From positions 1 to 54,459 of the forward strand of contig CAINCU010000058.1 in the NCBI GenBank assembly GCA_903847155.1: a stretch of DNA of 54,459 bases. Reading direction: 5' to 3'. The notes beneath the pieces are model-generated. The model searched no databases. It was not told the origin of the DNA and was given only the letters and a program-made list of their open reading frames with translations. Both the position numbers and the translations under genes were made by a program. Source of the DNA: an uncultured Gallionellaceae bacterium. Lineage in GTDB: Bacteria > Pseudomonadota > Gammaproteobacteria > Burkholderiales > Gallionellaceae. Shown in pieces: positions 1 to 7,873 of this stretch; within the stretch, counting starts at the first letter, position 1, and each line of letters starts with the position of its first letter.

Positions 1-75
1 GATGCCTCGGATCGCTTCAAGTGCGACCTTGGCCTTGAACTCGCCACTAAAATTCTTGCGCTTCGTTTCGCTCAT
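1..75 (-). CDS. IS3-family transposase OrfA, N-terminal 25 residues only
   Basis: The minus strand encodes MSETKRKNFSGEFKAKVALE and a few more residues before the window ends. This is the usual opening of IS3-family OrfA proteins, a helix-turn-helix subunit that binds the IS ends and is made into OrfAB transposase by frameshifting. A GGAG sequence sits about 9 bases before the ATG at 75. Only the first 25 codons are visible, so whether the gene is intact cannot be judged. Confidence 0.75.
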   Translation of the reverse strand, partial: MSETKRKNFSGEFKAKVALEAIRGI

Positions 76-136
76 CACCTGCTCCTCAATTGCAGCAGGT
101 TACCACCTTAATTTATTGTCTGAAAATCAGGGTCCA
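1..136 (-). mobile_element. End of an IS3-family insertion sequence, cut by the window edge
   Basis: The minus strand reads an IS-like terminus starting TGGACCCTGATTTTCAG at about 136, then a short leader with a GGAG ribosome site, then a transposase OrfA start at 75. The terminus lies inside an AbiV-like gene and supplies that gene's new stop codon, so the outer boundary near 135-136 is fairly well fixed. The rest of the element lies left of the window. Family assignment rests on the OrfA N-terminus only. Confidence 0.75.
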
Positions 137-497
137 CTATAATTGCAACAGCTTGAACAAAGCGAGCTTCGGTTTGATAGCGGGGATCAATCGAAGCTAT
201 ATTGCCCAGCAGCAGCGGGAGTAGCTCTAAAGCAGAAAGCTTTGTCGAATGGCTCTTAAGGGATTTTGCGAATGTCTCAGCCTTGTGGTCATCGGTACGG
301 GAAAACAAGAGGCCGTCGATGCAGAATAGTTTCCCGAGTTCTTCAAGTGCCAACACGGATATGGACAATGCGAGGGCATGCGATGAATTATCAAGCAGAG
401 CTTTGGCAGCTTTTACTAAGTCCTGCGTGTTGTGCCAGCAAGCCTTGAAACCTGCTCCAACAAATTCGATATTATTTCTGTAATTACGCTTGGGCAT
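108..497 (-). pseudogene. AbiV-like abortive infection protein, 3' end removed by IS insertion
   Basis: The 129-residue product carries the AbiV/HEPN-type core: an N-terminal GFKACWHNTQDLVKAAKALL segment, then ALALSISVLALEELGKL with the EELGK signature, then a helical stretch ending near residue 120. AbiV proteins are phage-abortive-infection factors of roughly 200 residues, so this one lacks its C-terminal third. The last eight residues (DPDFQTIN) and the stop codon come from the terminus of the neighbouring insertion sequence. The N-terminal part is otherwise intact and still has a plausible start at 497. Activity is doubtful. The assignment to AbiV rests on the EELGK motif and its helical context. 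Confidence 0.72.
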
Positions 498-553
498 ATC
501 GTCGGAGGGAATAGGGGTTTAAACGAAGCCAATTATTTTCCGCATTTTCGTCC

Positions 554-1102
554 TCAACAGGTCGGCCTCAACAGCGCGTTTCTCATTTCTGGATTCAATA
601 GAGACTCTCGCGCCAATCTTTGGGCTTCGGCGATCTGCGCCGAGGTAAGTAGCGACTCAAGTCGTTGCAAATTATGATCTGCTAATGTTGAGCCGCAAGC
701 CTTTGCAATGAGATACCATTTCATCGCCTGCACGTAATCCTGCGCACCTGTGAGACCATTGAGGTATGCATTTCCCAAGAAGAATTGCGCATCAGCTACC
801 GCCTGATCTGCTGCCTTACGAATCCACATCAACGACTGTGCAGTATCCTGTGACACACCCTGACCACTGGAGTACATCGCACCCAGACTGTATTGCGCAA
901 AAGGCTCATCCTGCTCTGCTGCCTTACGGAACCAATACGCCGCCTCTGCGTAGTCTTGCGGCACGTCATTGCCGATGGAATACATCATGCCCAGAGTACA
1001 TTGCGCATTAGCAAACCCCTGTTCTGCCTGCGCTTTGTACATTTGAAACAACGCGCCTCCAGCCGCAGTGCCTCCAAAGAGTTTTGAAAATATGCCCATC
1101 AT
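554..1102 (-). CDS. Sel1-repeat protein, 182 residues
   Basis: The product has three to four Sel1-like repeats of about 36 residues (A-x-A-x-x-x-LG-x-MY ... G-x-x-V-x-QD-x-x-x-A-x-x-W-x-x-KAA), residues 22 to 140, and a C-terminal helical tail (LTSAQIAEAQRLARE). Sel1 repeats are alpha-helical solenoids that bind partner proteins; no enzymatic residues are evident. The start MMGIFSKLFGG resembles the start of the next gene (MGIFTKLFGG), so the two are recent paralogues. No signal peptide is seen, so a cytoplasmic location is likely. It is the last of four same-strand genes at 3037-554. Its partner is unknown. Confidence 0.85.
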   Translation of the reverse strand: MMGIFSKLFGGTAAGGALFQMYKAQAEQGFANAQCTLGMMYSIGNDVPQDYAEAAYWFRKAAEQDEPFAQYSLGAMYSSGQGVSQDTAQSLMWIRKAADQAVADAQFFLGNAYLNGLTGAQDYVQAMKWYLIAKACGSTLADHNLQRLESLLTSAQIAEAQRLARESLLNPEMRNALLRPTC

Positions 1103-1177
1103 TCCACCCCTTATTTATTTTCGTAAAGTCTGAAACAAGCACCACAGGTTATCTCCTGTGGTTGTGCAGGCTTTTGG

Positions 1178-1738
1178 CTAAGAGTCATGAAAACCACTGG
1201 CGAGAAAAATGTCTAAGTTTTTTTGTGCCTCAACATCACCTTGATCGGCTGCTTTACGAAACCACCGCATTGCCAGCGTATTGTCCCGATGCCCATCCTG
1301 TCCATTGGCGTACATAGCACCTATGTTGCGTTGCGCAATAACATCCCCCTGATCGGCAGCCTTATGGAACCACATCATCGCCTGCTCATAGTCCTGCGGC
1401 ACGCCCTGACCACTAGCGTACATAATGCCCAAGTTGACCTGCGCACCTGCGTAGCCCTGATCGGCTGCCTTGCGAAGCCACATCACCGCCTGAGTGTAGT
1501 CCTGCGGCACTCCATGACCACTTGCGTAAATAGCACCTAGACCTAATTGCGCCACAGCATTCCCCTGATCGGCTGCCTTACGGTACCACTTAAACGCCTG
1601 CGCGTAGTCCTGCGGCACGCCCTGACCAAGGGCATACATTGCTCCCATGTTGCTTTGCGCCACAGCATTCCCCTGTTCGGCCAGAGCCTTAGTCTGTTGC
1701 AACACCGTGCCGCCAAATAGCTTTGTAAATATACCCAT
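1178..1738 (-). CDS. Sel1-repeat protein, 186 residues
   Basis: Five Sel1 repeats fill residues 15 to 180, each with the AxxxLGxMYAxGQGVPQDYxQA pattern and a WxxKAADQG end. The N-terminus MGIFTKLFGGT matches that of the downstream paralogue. There is no signal peptide and no added domain. The gene lies 12 bases downstream of a small secreted-protein gene on the same strand and is probably co-transcribed with it. A protein-interaction scaffold is the usual role for this fold; the binding target cannot be inferred. Confidence 0.85.
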   Translation of the reverse strand: MGIFTKLFGGTVLQQTKALAEQGNAVAQSNMGAMYALGQGVPQDYAQAFKWYRKAADQGNAVAQLGLGAIYASGHGVPQDYTQAVMWLRKAADQGYAGAQVNLGIMYASGQGVPQDYEQAMMWFHKAADQGDVIAQRNIGAMYANGQDGHRDNTLAMRWFRKAADQGDVEAQKNLDIFLASGFHDS

Positions 1739-1750
1739 ATTTCACACCCC

Positions 1751-2047
1751 TTATTTATTTTCGTAAAGTCTATAACAGGCAACACGGATAACCATTGCTG
1801 CCCGTTGACTAACGGTGTCCTCCCCATACTTTCTTACACACCAACTTGCTGTTTTGCCTCCAAACCAACCGTCTGATTTTGCATAGGGGTAAGGTTCATA
1901 CTTGCTACAATCTACAATTATTTGCTGAGCAACAACATCGTTTTTTGTACCCGGCAAGTTATCAAGCCAACACTCTTCGCGACTTTGTTCAGCCATTACC
2001 ACTGAGGAAAATAATGCGCAAAATACAAGCAGGGTAATCTTTGCCAT
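1751..2047 (-). CDS. Small secreted protein of unknown function, 98 residues
   Basis: The first 19 residues (MAKITLLVFCALFSSVVMA, then EQS) form a clear signal peptide with an A-x-A-like cleavage site. The mature part of about 79 residues has four cysteines (CWLDN, DCSKYEPY, SWCVRKYG, VACYRLY), which could form two disulfides in the periplasm. I do not recognise the family. It sits between two Sel1-repeat genes on the same strand, one of which also appears exported, so it may be a periplasmic partner of those proteins. That link is inference from position only. Confidence 0.65.
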   Translation of the reverse strand: MAKITLLVFCALFSSVVMAEQSREECWLDNLPGTKNDVVAQQIIVDCSKYEPYPYAKSDGWFGGKTASWCVRKYGEDTVSQRAAMVIRVACYRLYENK

Positions 2048-2119
2048 TTCAGATGCTCCTTCGCTTAACAGCAGTTTTACAATTTCGTTTTACGCTTGTC
2101 GGCTAATAGGTGTTTTCAA

Positions 2120-3037
2120 TTATTTCAATCTGATCTTTCTGGGGTGTGCAGCCCACCACTCGCGCGCCCGTCTTTGGCCTTCTGCGATCTGCGCCGGAGT
2201 AGCTAGGGACTTAAGTTGTTGCAAACTGTTATCTGCTGATGTCTCGCCGTTGGTCTTTGCGATGAGATACCACATCAACGCTTGCGCATTGTCCTGCGGC
2301 ACACCTCCGCCAAATTCATAGCCAAACTCATACGAGAGACCTAGGCTGTATTGCGCCATAGCATCCCCTTGATCGGCTGCCTTACGGAACCACATCAACG
2401 CCTGCACCTTGTCCTGTGGCACGCCCTCACCCTGGTCGTACATGTAGCCCAAGTTATTCTGTGCACTTGCAAATCCCTGATCAGCTGCCTTGCGGAACCA
2501 CATTACCGCCTGCGCGTTGTCCTGCGACACACTGCGCCCCTCGTGATATATAGTGCCCAAGATGTTTTGAGAATTAGCATCTCCCTGATCGGCTGCCTTG
2601 CGGAACCACTTCAGCGCCTGCGCATAATCCTGCGGTACGCCCTGTCCGTTGGCGTACATGAGGCCAAGATTGCTCTGCGCCACAGCAAGCCCTTGATCGG
2701 CTGCCTTACGGGACCACATCATAGCTTTCGTATAGTTCTGCGGCACGCCTTGTCCATTGTGATACATGCTGCCGAGGTTGCCTTGTGCATAAGCATTTCC
2801 TTGGTCGGCAGCCCTACGAAACCACATCATCGCCTGTGCATAGTCCTGCGGCACGCCCTGTCCGTTGGCGTACATGAGGCCAAGATTGCTCTGCGCCTTA
2901 GCATCACCTTGCTCGGCCAAAGCCTTGGTCTGTTGCAGCGCCGTGCCGGGGGAGGCAACCGAATCTGCACTGACATTATTGCTGGTAAACGCCCACGTAA
3001 ACAATTGCACAACCACCATCAGCTTTATTAAGCGCAT
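2120..3037 (-). CDS. Exported Sel1-repeat protein, 305 residues
   Basis: The frame opens at 3073, but the ATG at 3037 gives an N-terminus (MRLIKLMVVVQLFTWAFTS) that looks like a signal peptide, with AGGG about 10 bases upstream; I prefer it. Seven Sel1 repeats follow from about residue 35 to 260, several nearly identical at DNA level (GQGVPQDYAQAMMWFRRAADQG type). A tail with TPAQIAEGQRRAREWWAAHP resembles the tail of the 554-1102 product. Near-identical internal repeats make copy-number change by slippage or recombination likely. It is probably a periplasmic scaffold. Confidence 0.82.
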   Translation of the reverse strand: MRLIKLMVVVQLFTWAFTSNNVSADSVASPGTALQQTKALAEQGDAKAQSNLGLMYANGQGVPQDYAQAMMWFRRAADQGNAYAQGNLGSMYHNGQGVPQNYTKAMMWSRKAADQGLAVAQSNLGLMYANGQGVPQDYAQALKWFRKAADQGDANSQNILGTIYHEGRSVSQDNAQAVMWFRKAADQGFASAQNNLGYMYDQGEGVPQDKVQALMWFRKAADQGDAMAQYSLGLSYEFGYEFGGGVPQDNAQALMWYLIAKTNGETSADNSLQQLKSLATPAQIAEGQRRAREWWAAHPRKIRLK

Positions 3038-3092
3038 CTCATCATCCCTGTATTGCTTGAGTACACCAAACATCCCGCAAATCTTGCTGAAA

Positions 3093-3194
3093 CTATCCAG
3101 TCATTTTTTTCGCCATAACTTCGATCAAATTTACTTTTGTATCGGCATCAAGGCGGCATATACCGCTACTATGCTCAATCCAGTTTGTCGCCAT
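3093..3194 (-). CDS. Possible 33-residue small protein
   Basis: An ATG at 3194 is preceded by AAGGTG six bases upstream and opens a 33-codon frame (MATNWIEHSSGICRLDADTK and so on, ending in KKMTG) that stops 55 bases before the exported Sel1 gene. Nothing is recognised. The ribosome site and position are the only support, and the frame may be chance. Confidence 0.25.
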   Translation of the reverse strand: MATNWIEHSSGICRLDADTKVNLIEVMAKKMTG

Positions 3195-3262
3195 CGCGTG
3201 CACCTTAGCTTTAACCGCAATTTGTTGAATTTTTCATTAGTCATGGTCGTTACTTGATAGGC

Positions 3263-5578
3263 TTAGAACTTGCCTCGCAATGACAGAAGCCAATTGTTGA
3301 CTTTACTGCCACCAAGATACTTCGCTGAATCAGCCTCGTCTTTATTCCAAAATTCGAGAGTCACCGTTCCGAATTCTTCTGAAACCATTCTTAACAATTT
3401 GTTCAACATTGTCTTATCCATTTTATCAGCCAGTGTGGTCACCGATCTCGCGGCATGGCGACCCCAATTATTTTCCGTCCCCAGTTGACTCGATAGCCAC
3501 AGGATCAGTGCTATCCACGCTTGCGCGGCATCTGCTCCGATTATGGGAGCATCCACCATCAACTGCTCCACACTGTCTGGACGTGTCGTTGATTCCAATA
3601 ACGCAATGACATGCGCAAGGTCATCTGGATGGTTGAGATTCTGGTTCACTATTTTGAGAACTTCAGTCGGTCTTATGCTTACGGGTGGCTTTGGCTTTGA
3701 AACATGGCGTGTGCCAGTATCAGCCTGTTTTCTTAAGAATGAGGGGACATCTAGCGTGCCGCTGCCGGTTTGTTTCATCGCTTCCACTGCATCACGTTGC
3801 CTTCCGGTTCGCATAATTGTGGGCATATCCATTTCTGAATAGTTAATCGACCTTTCAATAGTTCCAGTACCGCCCCATCCAGCTGCCAGCATCTGTGCGA
3901 CTTTCTGCAAATGCGGCAAGTCGGTCGCTTTATCTCCTGCCGCACGTTCATGCACCAAGAATAGATTGGTGTTCTGCGTGACCAACTGGTAGCGCAATGC
4001 CGACTCAAGAGCATCCTCTTTAGTCGCAGTCTTCAACCGCTCACTCACCGCCAAGCGACAGAATGTCTGTGCATCGGATAATTCAGGAACGGGCGCTATG
4101 GCTTGGATTCGATCTTTGCCTTTCTGCATGAGAAATGACAGGACTGGTGCCTCGGTTGGTTGCTTTTCAAAGCAGGCGAATACGTGAACTGTTTTGCCAT
4201 CAAACAATGCTGATGGCAGGTTGGTTTCCCAGATGGGAGCTGCGCCGCCCCAGTTTACGTTTAGCTCTATGGCGCGTGGCAGGCGGATTCTGCGGAACAT
4301 TCTGATAATGGATTGTTCAATATTTTCACTTGGTGCAAGCAGTTCACACGCGCCACCGGTGCTTTCTGCCAGAAGGCGAAGCAGGCTTTCACTGGGCGCA
4401 CTGCCGACGCCGATGGCGAATATACGGTGCCCGGATTGATTGGCTATCTTGATAATCTCTTCGATATTCCAAACTTCCCCATCTGTAATGAGCAATAAGT
4501 CCGCCCCTTGTGTTTCATCCGCCAATGCAAATGTCGAGCGCAATGCCGTCTCTATCTCAGTTCCACCTAGGTCGGCCTCGGTTTTTTCCACCAGCACCGA
4601 TGCCACACGTATCGTGATGGGATCTGCTGTGCGCATGCTGCCAAATCCATGAGCAATACGAGATCCAAACCTGCTGTAACAGAACCGGTCAGCGGAATTT
4701 AATTCTGCGAGAACTTGATGCAAGGCTCGCTTCGCTGAATGAATGCTATCGCCTTGCATTGAGCCGGAGCAATCCACTAGGATTTTTAGGGCAATAGGTT
4801 CTCTAGATTCTCCCTGTATGGACGGGCAGAAACTTGCCAGTGCTATATAGCCATCCTCATCTTTTACAACGGTTGATATAGCAGCGCTCTTGAGAGTATC
4901 AACCGTTAGCACAAAATCCCGATCCAAATATCCGTTGCGCGCCAGCGTGGCGACCAGCCCCATTTCGGTTCTGGCCACCTTAATCGCATGGCTTGGCGAA
5001 TCTATTGTTCCACTGGCCAATTGCCCATCAATGGAGATAGATAAATCGAACGGATACTCCACCAACATACTGGCATCGGTCGATTCGTGAGGTTTCAACC
5101 CGCCTTGCGCTTGCTCATCACCATAGCGCGGTGCGATAGTTGTTGGAATGCTCAACCGAACGCAATCATCCTCAAAGCGTAATAGCTGTGCATACCGATA
5201 TTCGATTACCGCTTTTTCACTACTTTTCAGATTGCCCAAGTTGATGGTGTACAAGTCGGTTGATGATCGCTCCAGCATGATTGGCATATCGCCCTCTGCA
5301 ATGGCATCCTCATATTTATCCTGCGCCTGCTTTTTTTCAATCACTGCCCCAGTTTGGCGTTTGCCGCCAATCTCAACCGACATCCCCATGAGCACAGCAC
5401 CCCATGCAAGGGGTAAGGTATAGACCGTTTCAATTGTGCGCTGGCTGGTGTTGCAATAATGCTGGCGAACAGTCATTTCAAACAAAAGCCCAGAGATTCT
5501 GCCAACTGCGCTGACAGATTGGAGCGCAACCTGCTCACCTCCGCTGCTTCTCAACACCGAACCTTTGTTAGCCATCAT
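3263..5578 (-). CDS. VIT and von Willebrand factor A domain protein, 771 residues
   Basis: Residues 15 to 140 form a VIT (vault/inter-alpha-trypsin) domain, seen in the YTLPLAWGAVLMGMSVEIGG and KKQAQDKYEDAIAEG stretches. Residues about 265 to 430 form a vWA domain with an intact metal-ion site: DCSGSM (DxSxS), a later threonine, and LLLITDGE. The C-terminal part of about 300 residues is not recognised. No signal peptide or membrane segment is seen, so it is probably cytoplasmic. The start ATG at 5578 overlaps the MerR gene stop (ATGA) with AGGAG upstream, so translation is coupled. Such pairs occur in other bacteria but their role is unknown to me. Confidence 0.85.
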   Translation of the reverse strand: MMANKGSVLRSSGGEQVALQSVSAVGRISGLLFEMTVRQHYCNTSQRTIETVYTLPLAWGAVLMGMSVEIGGKRQTGAVIEKKQAQDKYEDAIAEGDMPIMLERSSTDLYTINLGNLKSSEKAVIEYRYAQLLRFEDDCVRLSIPTTIAPRYGDEQAQGGLKPHESTDASMLVEYPFDLSISIDGQLASGTIDSPSHAIKVARTEMGLVATLARNGYLDRDFVLTVDTLKSAAISTVVKDEDGYIALASFCPSIQGESREPIALKILVDCSGSMQGDSIHSAKRALHQVLAELNSADRFCYSRFGSRIAHGFGSMRTADPITIRVASVLVEKTEADLGGTEIETALRSTFALADETQGADLLLITDGEVWNIEEIIKIANQSGHRIFAIGVGSAPSESLLRLLAESTGGACELLAPSENIEQSIIRMFRRIRLPRAIELNVNWGGAAPIWETNLPSALFDGKTVHVFACFEKQPTEAPVLSFLMQKGKDRIQAIAPVPELSDAQTFCRLAVSERLKTATKEDALESALRYQLVTQNTNLFLVHERAAGDKATDLPHLQKVAQMLAAGWGGTGTIERSINYSEMDMPTIMRTGRQRDAVEAMKQTGSGTLDVPSFLRKQADTGTRHVSKPKPPVSIRPTEVLKIVNQNLNHPDDLAHVIALLESTTRPDSVEQLMVDAPIIGADAAQAWIALILWLSSQLGTENNWGRHAARSVTTLADKMDKTMLNKLLRMVSEEFGTVTLEFWNKDEADSAKYLGGSKVNNWLLSLRGKF

Positions 5579-5988
5579 TTCTTCTCCTGCCGAATTTGCT
5601 CAAACAGACTCATCGCACCACGGAAAAATTTACGCACTTGTTCCGGCGACAAGCCTGCACGGCTGGCTTCTATTTGAAGCTCCACCCCGTCTGCGACCAC
5701 CAGATGACTCCAAACCTCAATGGTGCCAGCCCCACGCGGTCGTATGGGTGCTGGCAAATCTTCACCCGAAAGAATCTCTCGGATGCGCTCTAACGAAATG
5801 CCGGACTGCGTGAATTTTCGAATGCGAATCAAATTGTCCAAGTGGCTTGTCTGATAGTACGCAGCCTTGGTTTCGCCTATTGGCTTATCCAGCAATCCAA
5901 TCTGGATGTAATACCTGACGGTGCGCTTTGGCGTTTCCGTCAAGGCGCACAACTCATCTAATGTAAATTTATCTGTTGTATGTTCCAT
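5575..5988 (-). CDS. MerR-family transcriptional regulator, 137 residues
   Basis: The N-terminal 70 residues are a MerR winged helix: FTLDELCALTETPKRTVRYY followed by IGLLDKP and the wing, then ISLERIREILSG. The C-terminal part (residues 75 to 137) is helical and lacks the cysteines of metal-sensing MerR proteins, so the signal is not a thiol-bound metal of the usual kind. It overlaps the VIT-vWA gene by four bases. Upstream lies a promoter whose spacer contains a perfect dyad, the arrangement MerR proteins use, so it probably regulates its own operon. Confidence 0.88.
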   Translation of the reverse strand: MEHTTDKFTLDELCALTETPKRTVRYYIQIGLLDKPIGETKAAYYQTSHLDNLIRIRKFTQSGISLERIREILSGEDLPAPIRPRGAGTIEVWSHLVVADGVELQIEASRAGLSPEQVRKFFRGAMSLFEQIRQEKK

Positions 5989-6012
5989 CTAGTCAAAAAA
6001 CTCCTGACGATT

Positions 6013-6040
6013 ATTGTATCACCAATGGTGTGTCAATCAA
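6013..6040 (-). promoter_or_regulatory. MerR operon promoter with dyad in the spacer
   Basis: On the minus strand TTGATT (6035-6040) and TACAAT (6013-6018) are separated by 16 bases, and CACCATTGGTG, a perfect 5+1+5 palindrome, fills 6020-6030 between them. A GTGTCA direct repeat (6030-6035 and 6041-6046) overlaps the -35. MerR regulators bind dyads in the spacer and remodel it. An alternative -35, TTGACA at 6031-6036, would give a spacer of only 12. Confidence 0.6.
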
Positions 6041-6267
6041 GTGTCACTATAAGATGACTAGCTTAAGCATCCCTAATCATGCAGAACCCAGAAAGATGGA
6101 AAGATAATTTTGGAGACAGCGCTGGTTCAGGAGCAAGAAATGCAGGTGGGTGACTAACCGCTCTTGGCACGGTGCGCACATAGCGTAAGGTTATTCCAAA
6201 GCAGACACCAACAGTAGCGAAGCTAAACCGCACAATCAGATTCCGTTCAATCCACAAGGAGTCTGAA

Positions 6268-6882
6268 ATGGAAATCTCTCAATCCCGCGAACCCTGGAAT
6301 AAAGGCAAACTGATCGGGCAGAAGCCACCACTGAAGCTGAAGGACATATGGGCCATTCGTATTCATCTGCAACTCGGAAAACGTATCCGTGATCTGGCTA
6401 TGTTTAACTTGGCTATCGACAGCAAACTGCGAGGTTGTGATCTGGTTAACTTGCGGGTTCGGGACGTTGCTCACGGCAACCAGATGTTGACGCGGGCGAT
6501 GGTCATTCAACGAAAGACGCAAAGGCCAGTGCAGTTTGAGCTGACGGAAGATACCCGAAATGCGGTCGCCGCATGGATTGCCAAGGCCAATCTGAAGTCG
6601 GAACAATACTTGTTCCAAAGTCGGCTACAAAACTCACCGCATGTTTCAACCCGGCAATACGCCAGGATCGTTCATCGATGGGTCGCTGCTATTGGTCTTG
6701 ATTCCACTGTCTATGGCACACATACGATGCGCCGAACCAAGGCAACTCTGATTTATCGGCGAACCAAAAACTTGCGGGCAGTGCAATTGTTGCTGGGCCA
6801 CTCGAAGCTGGAAAGCACCGTGCGGTACTTGGGTATTGAAGTTGACGATGCACTGGAGATTTCAGAACAAACGGAGATATAA
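6268..6882 (+). CDS. Tyrosine recombinase, catalytic domain only, 204 residues
   Basis: The protein is essentially the catalytic domain of a phage/Xer-type tyrosine recombinase: box I arginine in SKLRGCDLVNLRVRDV, a lysine in the RKTQRPVQ turn, HTMRRTKATL for HxxR, GHSKLESTVRYLG for the third histidine and the nucleophilic tyrosine. It lacks an N-terminal core-binding domain; family members of about 200 residues like this are widespread in proteobacterial accessory DNA. AGGAG sits 10 bases before the ATG. It is a solo gene and probably a site-specific recombinase or a resolvase-like stabiliser; its target is unknown. Confidence 0.85.
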   Translation: MEISQSREPWNKGKLIGQKPPLKLKDIWAIRIHLQLGKRIRDLAMFNLAIDSKLRGCDLVNLRVRDVAHGNQMLTRAMVIQRKTQRPVQFELTEDTRNAVAAWIAKANLKSEQYLFQSRLQNSPHVSTRQYARIVHRWVAAIGLDSTVYGTHTMRRTKATLIYRRTKNLRAVQLLLGHSKLESTVRYLGIEVDDALEISEQTEI

Positions 6883-7255
6883 CCAATGAGCTTGCGGCTG
6901 ACCTTCCGGTCAGTCGCTCCCTCGCGTCATAGATCAGGTGCTGCCGATCATCTTTTATGGGGGCCGACACTCAAGTTTGATTCTCTGATTTTTCCCAGAA
7001 AAAGTTCTGCCTGACTGGTGTTGGAGTGCGGAGCGGTCATTGGTGCTGGATGCCATAACTCGCACCACGAATCAAAAGCGGTCATTCGTCAGCACTATTT
7101 TTCGAGTCTCGCTGACCGTCCGGAAAGGCCGAGAAGGGGACCGCCGCCAGATTTCCTCGACCGGCAGCTTCATGATCAGTAAGCCGCCATTAACCATGAA
7201 AACATCATCAGGCAGATGTTGTAAGTAGCGCCACCTCGCACTACAAAAAGGGCGA
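6883..7255. other. Gene-free stretch with one hairpin
   Basis: No convincing gene is seen. A hairpin with stem CTGACC/GGTCAG and loop TTCC lies at 6898-6913 just after the recombinase stop (extendable to 8 pairs). It has no T-run and so is at best a weak terminator. The rest holds no recognisable attachment site or promoter. Confidence 0.5.
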
Positions 7256-7513
7256 CTACTTGGTTTTGGGTTGGTTCACAGTCGTTTCGATTTCTTCTTC
7301 AACATATTCCATGAGGTCTCCGACCTTGCAGTTAAAGAATTTGCATAACCGATCAATATTGTCGGTCACTGTATTGTAGCCGCGATGATTCACCATCTTT
7401 GACAGCGTTACGCGATTGATACCCGTGACTTCAGACAGCTCGGTAAGGGTCACCCTCTGCCCTTCTCTGAACTGCTTCTCTGCAATTAATTCTTGTAATC
7501 TAAACCTTATCAT
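7256..7513 (-). CDS. XRE/Cro-type helix-turn-helix regulator, 85 residues
   Basis: The protein is a single Cro/CI-like helix-turn-helix: RLQELIAEKQF, then TLTELSEVTGINRVTLSKMV as the DNA-binding unit, then DRLCKFFNCKVGDLMEYV. This is typical of small repressors in integration modules. It is transcribed divergently from the excisionase-like and integrase genes, as expected for a repressor of excision. No ribosome site precedes the ATG. The -10 lies only 9 bases upstream, so the transcript may be almost leaderless. Confidence 0.85.
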   Translation of the reverse strand: MIRFRLQELIAEKQFREGQRVTLTELSEVTGINRVTLSKMVNHRGYNTVTDNIDRLCKFFNCKVGDLMEYVEEEIETTVNQPKTK

Positions 7514-7522
7514 CGTGTGCAG

Positions 7523-7552
7523 ATAATATCATTTGTTAATTACTATTTGCAA
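7523..7552 (-). promoter_or_regulatory. Promoter of the XRE regulator with palindromic -35
   Basis: On the minus strand TTGCAA (7547-7552), 18 bases, and TATTAT (7523-7528) make a good sigma-70 promoter. TTGCAA is its own reverse complement, so the same hexamer could serve a rightward promoter for the excisionase gene with a weaker TAATCT at 7569-7574. Nested inverted repeats (TTTACGTT/AACGTAA around 7578-7610, CGTTC/GAACG inside) lie between it and the excisionase gene and may be operators. Confidence 0.5.
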
Positions 7553-7642
7553 TTTACGATTTATGTGTTAATCTCTATTTACGTTCGGAATGTATAGAAC
7601 GCAAACGTAATTAGTTATTACCAACATAAAAGGAGCTTCATC

Positions 7643-7873
7643 ATGAGTCAAACATATTTAACAACCGATGGTTTGTCAGAACGTATCCACTATGACCAAC
7701 GCACCATTCGCGAACGCCTGAAGGACAGCGTGCTAATTGAAGGCACTCACTACATCCGGCCATTCGGAGGGCGGAAGATTCTCTATATATGGGAGGCGAT
7801 CGAACGCGATATGAAGAAGGCAGGCAGTTCACTGGGTATTCCCATGGCAAATGGCGAGGTGTGCAATGGCTAG
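7643..7873 (+). CDS. Excisionase-like small DNA-binding protein, 76 residues
   Basis: The protein has a MerR/AlpA-like winged helix: LTTDGLSERIHYDQRTIRER, then GTHYIRPFGGRKILYIWEAI. This is the layout of excisionases and directionality factors encoded just upstream of integrases. An AGGAG site lies 9 bases before the ATG. Its last 8 bases overlap the integrase gene, so the two are translated together. It would be expected to bend DNA at the attachment site and favour excision; this follows from the family and position, not from a direct match. Confidence 0.75.
   Translation: MSQTYLTTDGLSERIHYDQRTIRERLKDSVLIEGTHYIRPFGGRKILYIWEAIERDMKKAGSSLGIPMANGEVCNG

Noticed and set aside
2351-3031. Plus-strand open frame over the exported Sel1 gene
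   Set aside because: It is the antisense of Sel1 repeats, which gives long open frames by repetition.
6063-6257. 64-codon minus-strand frame before the recombinase
   Set aside because: No ribosome site or recognisable protein; lies in the region upstream of the MerR promoter.
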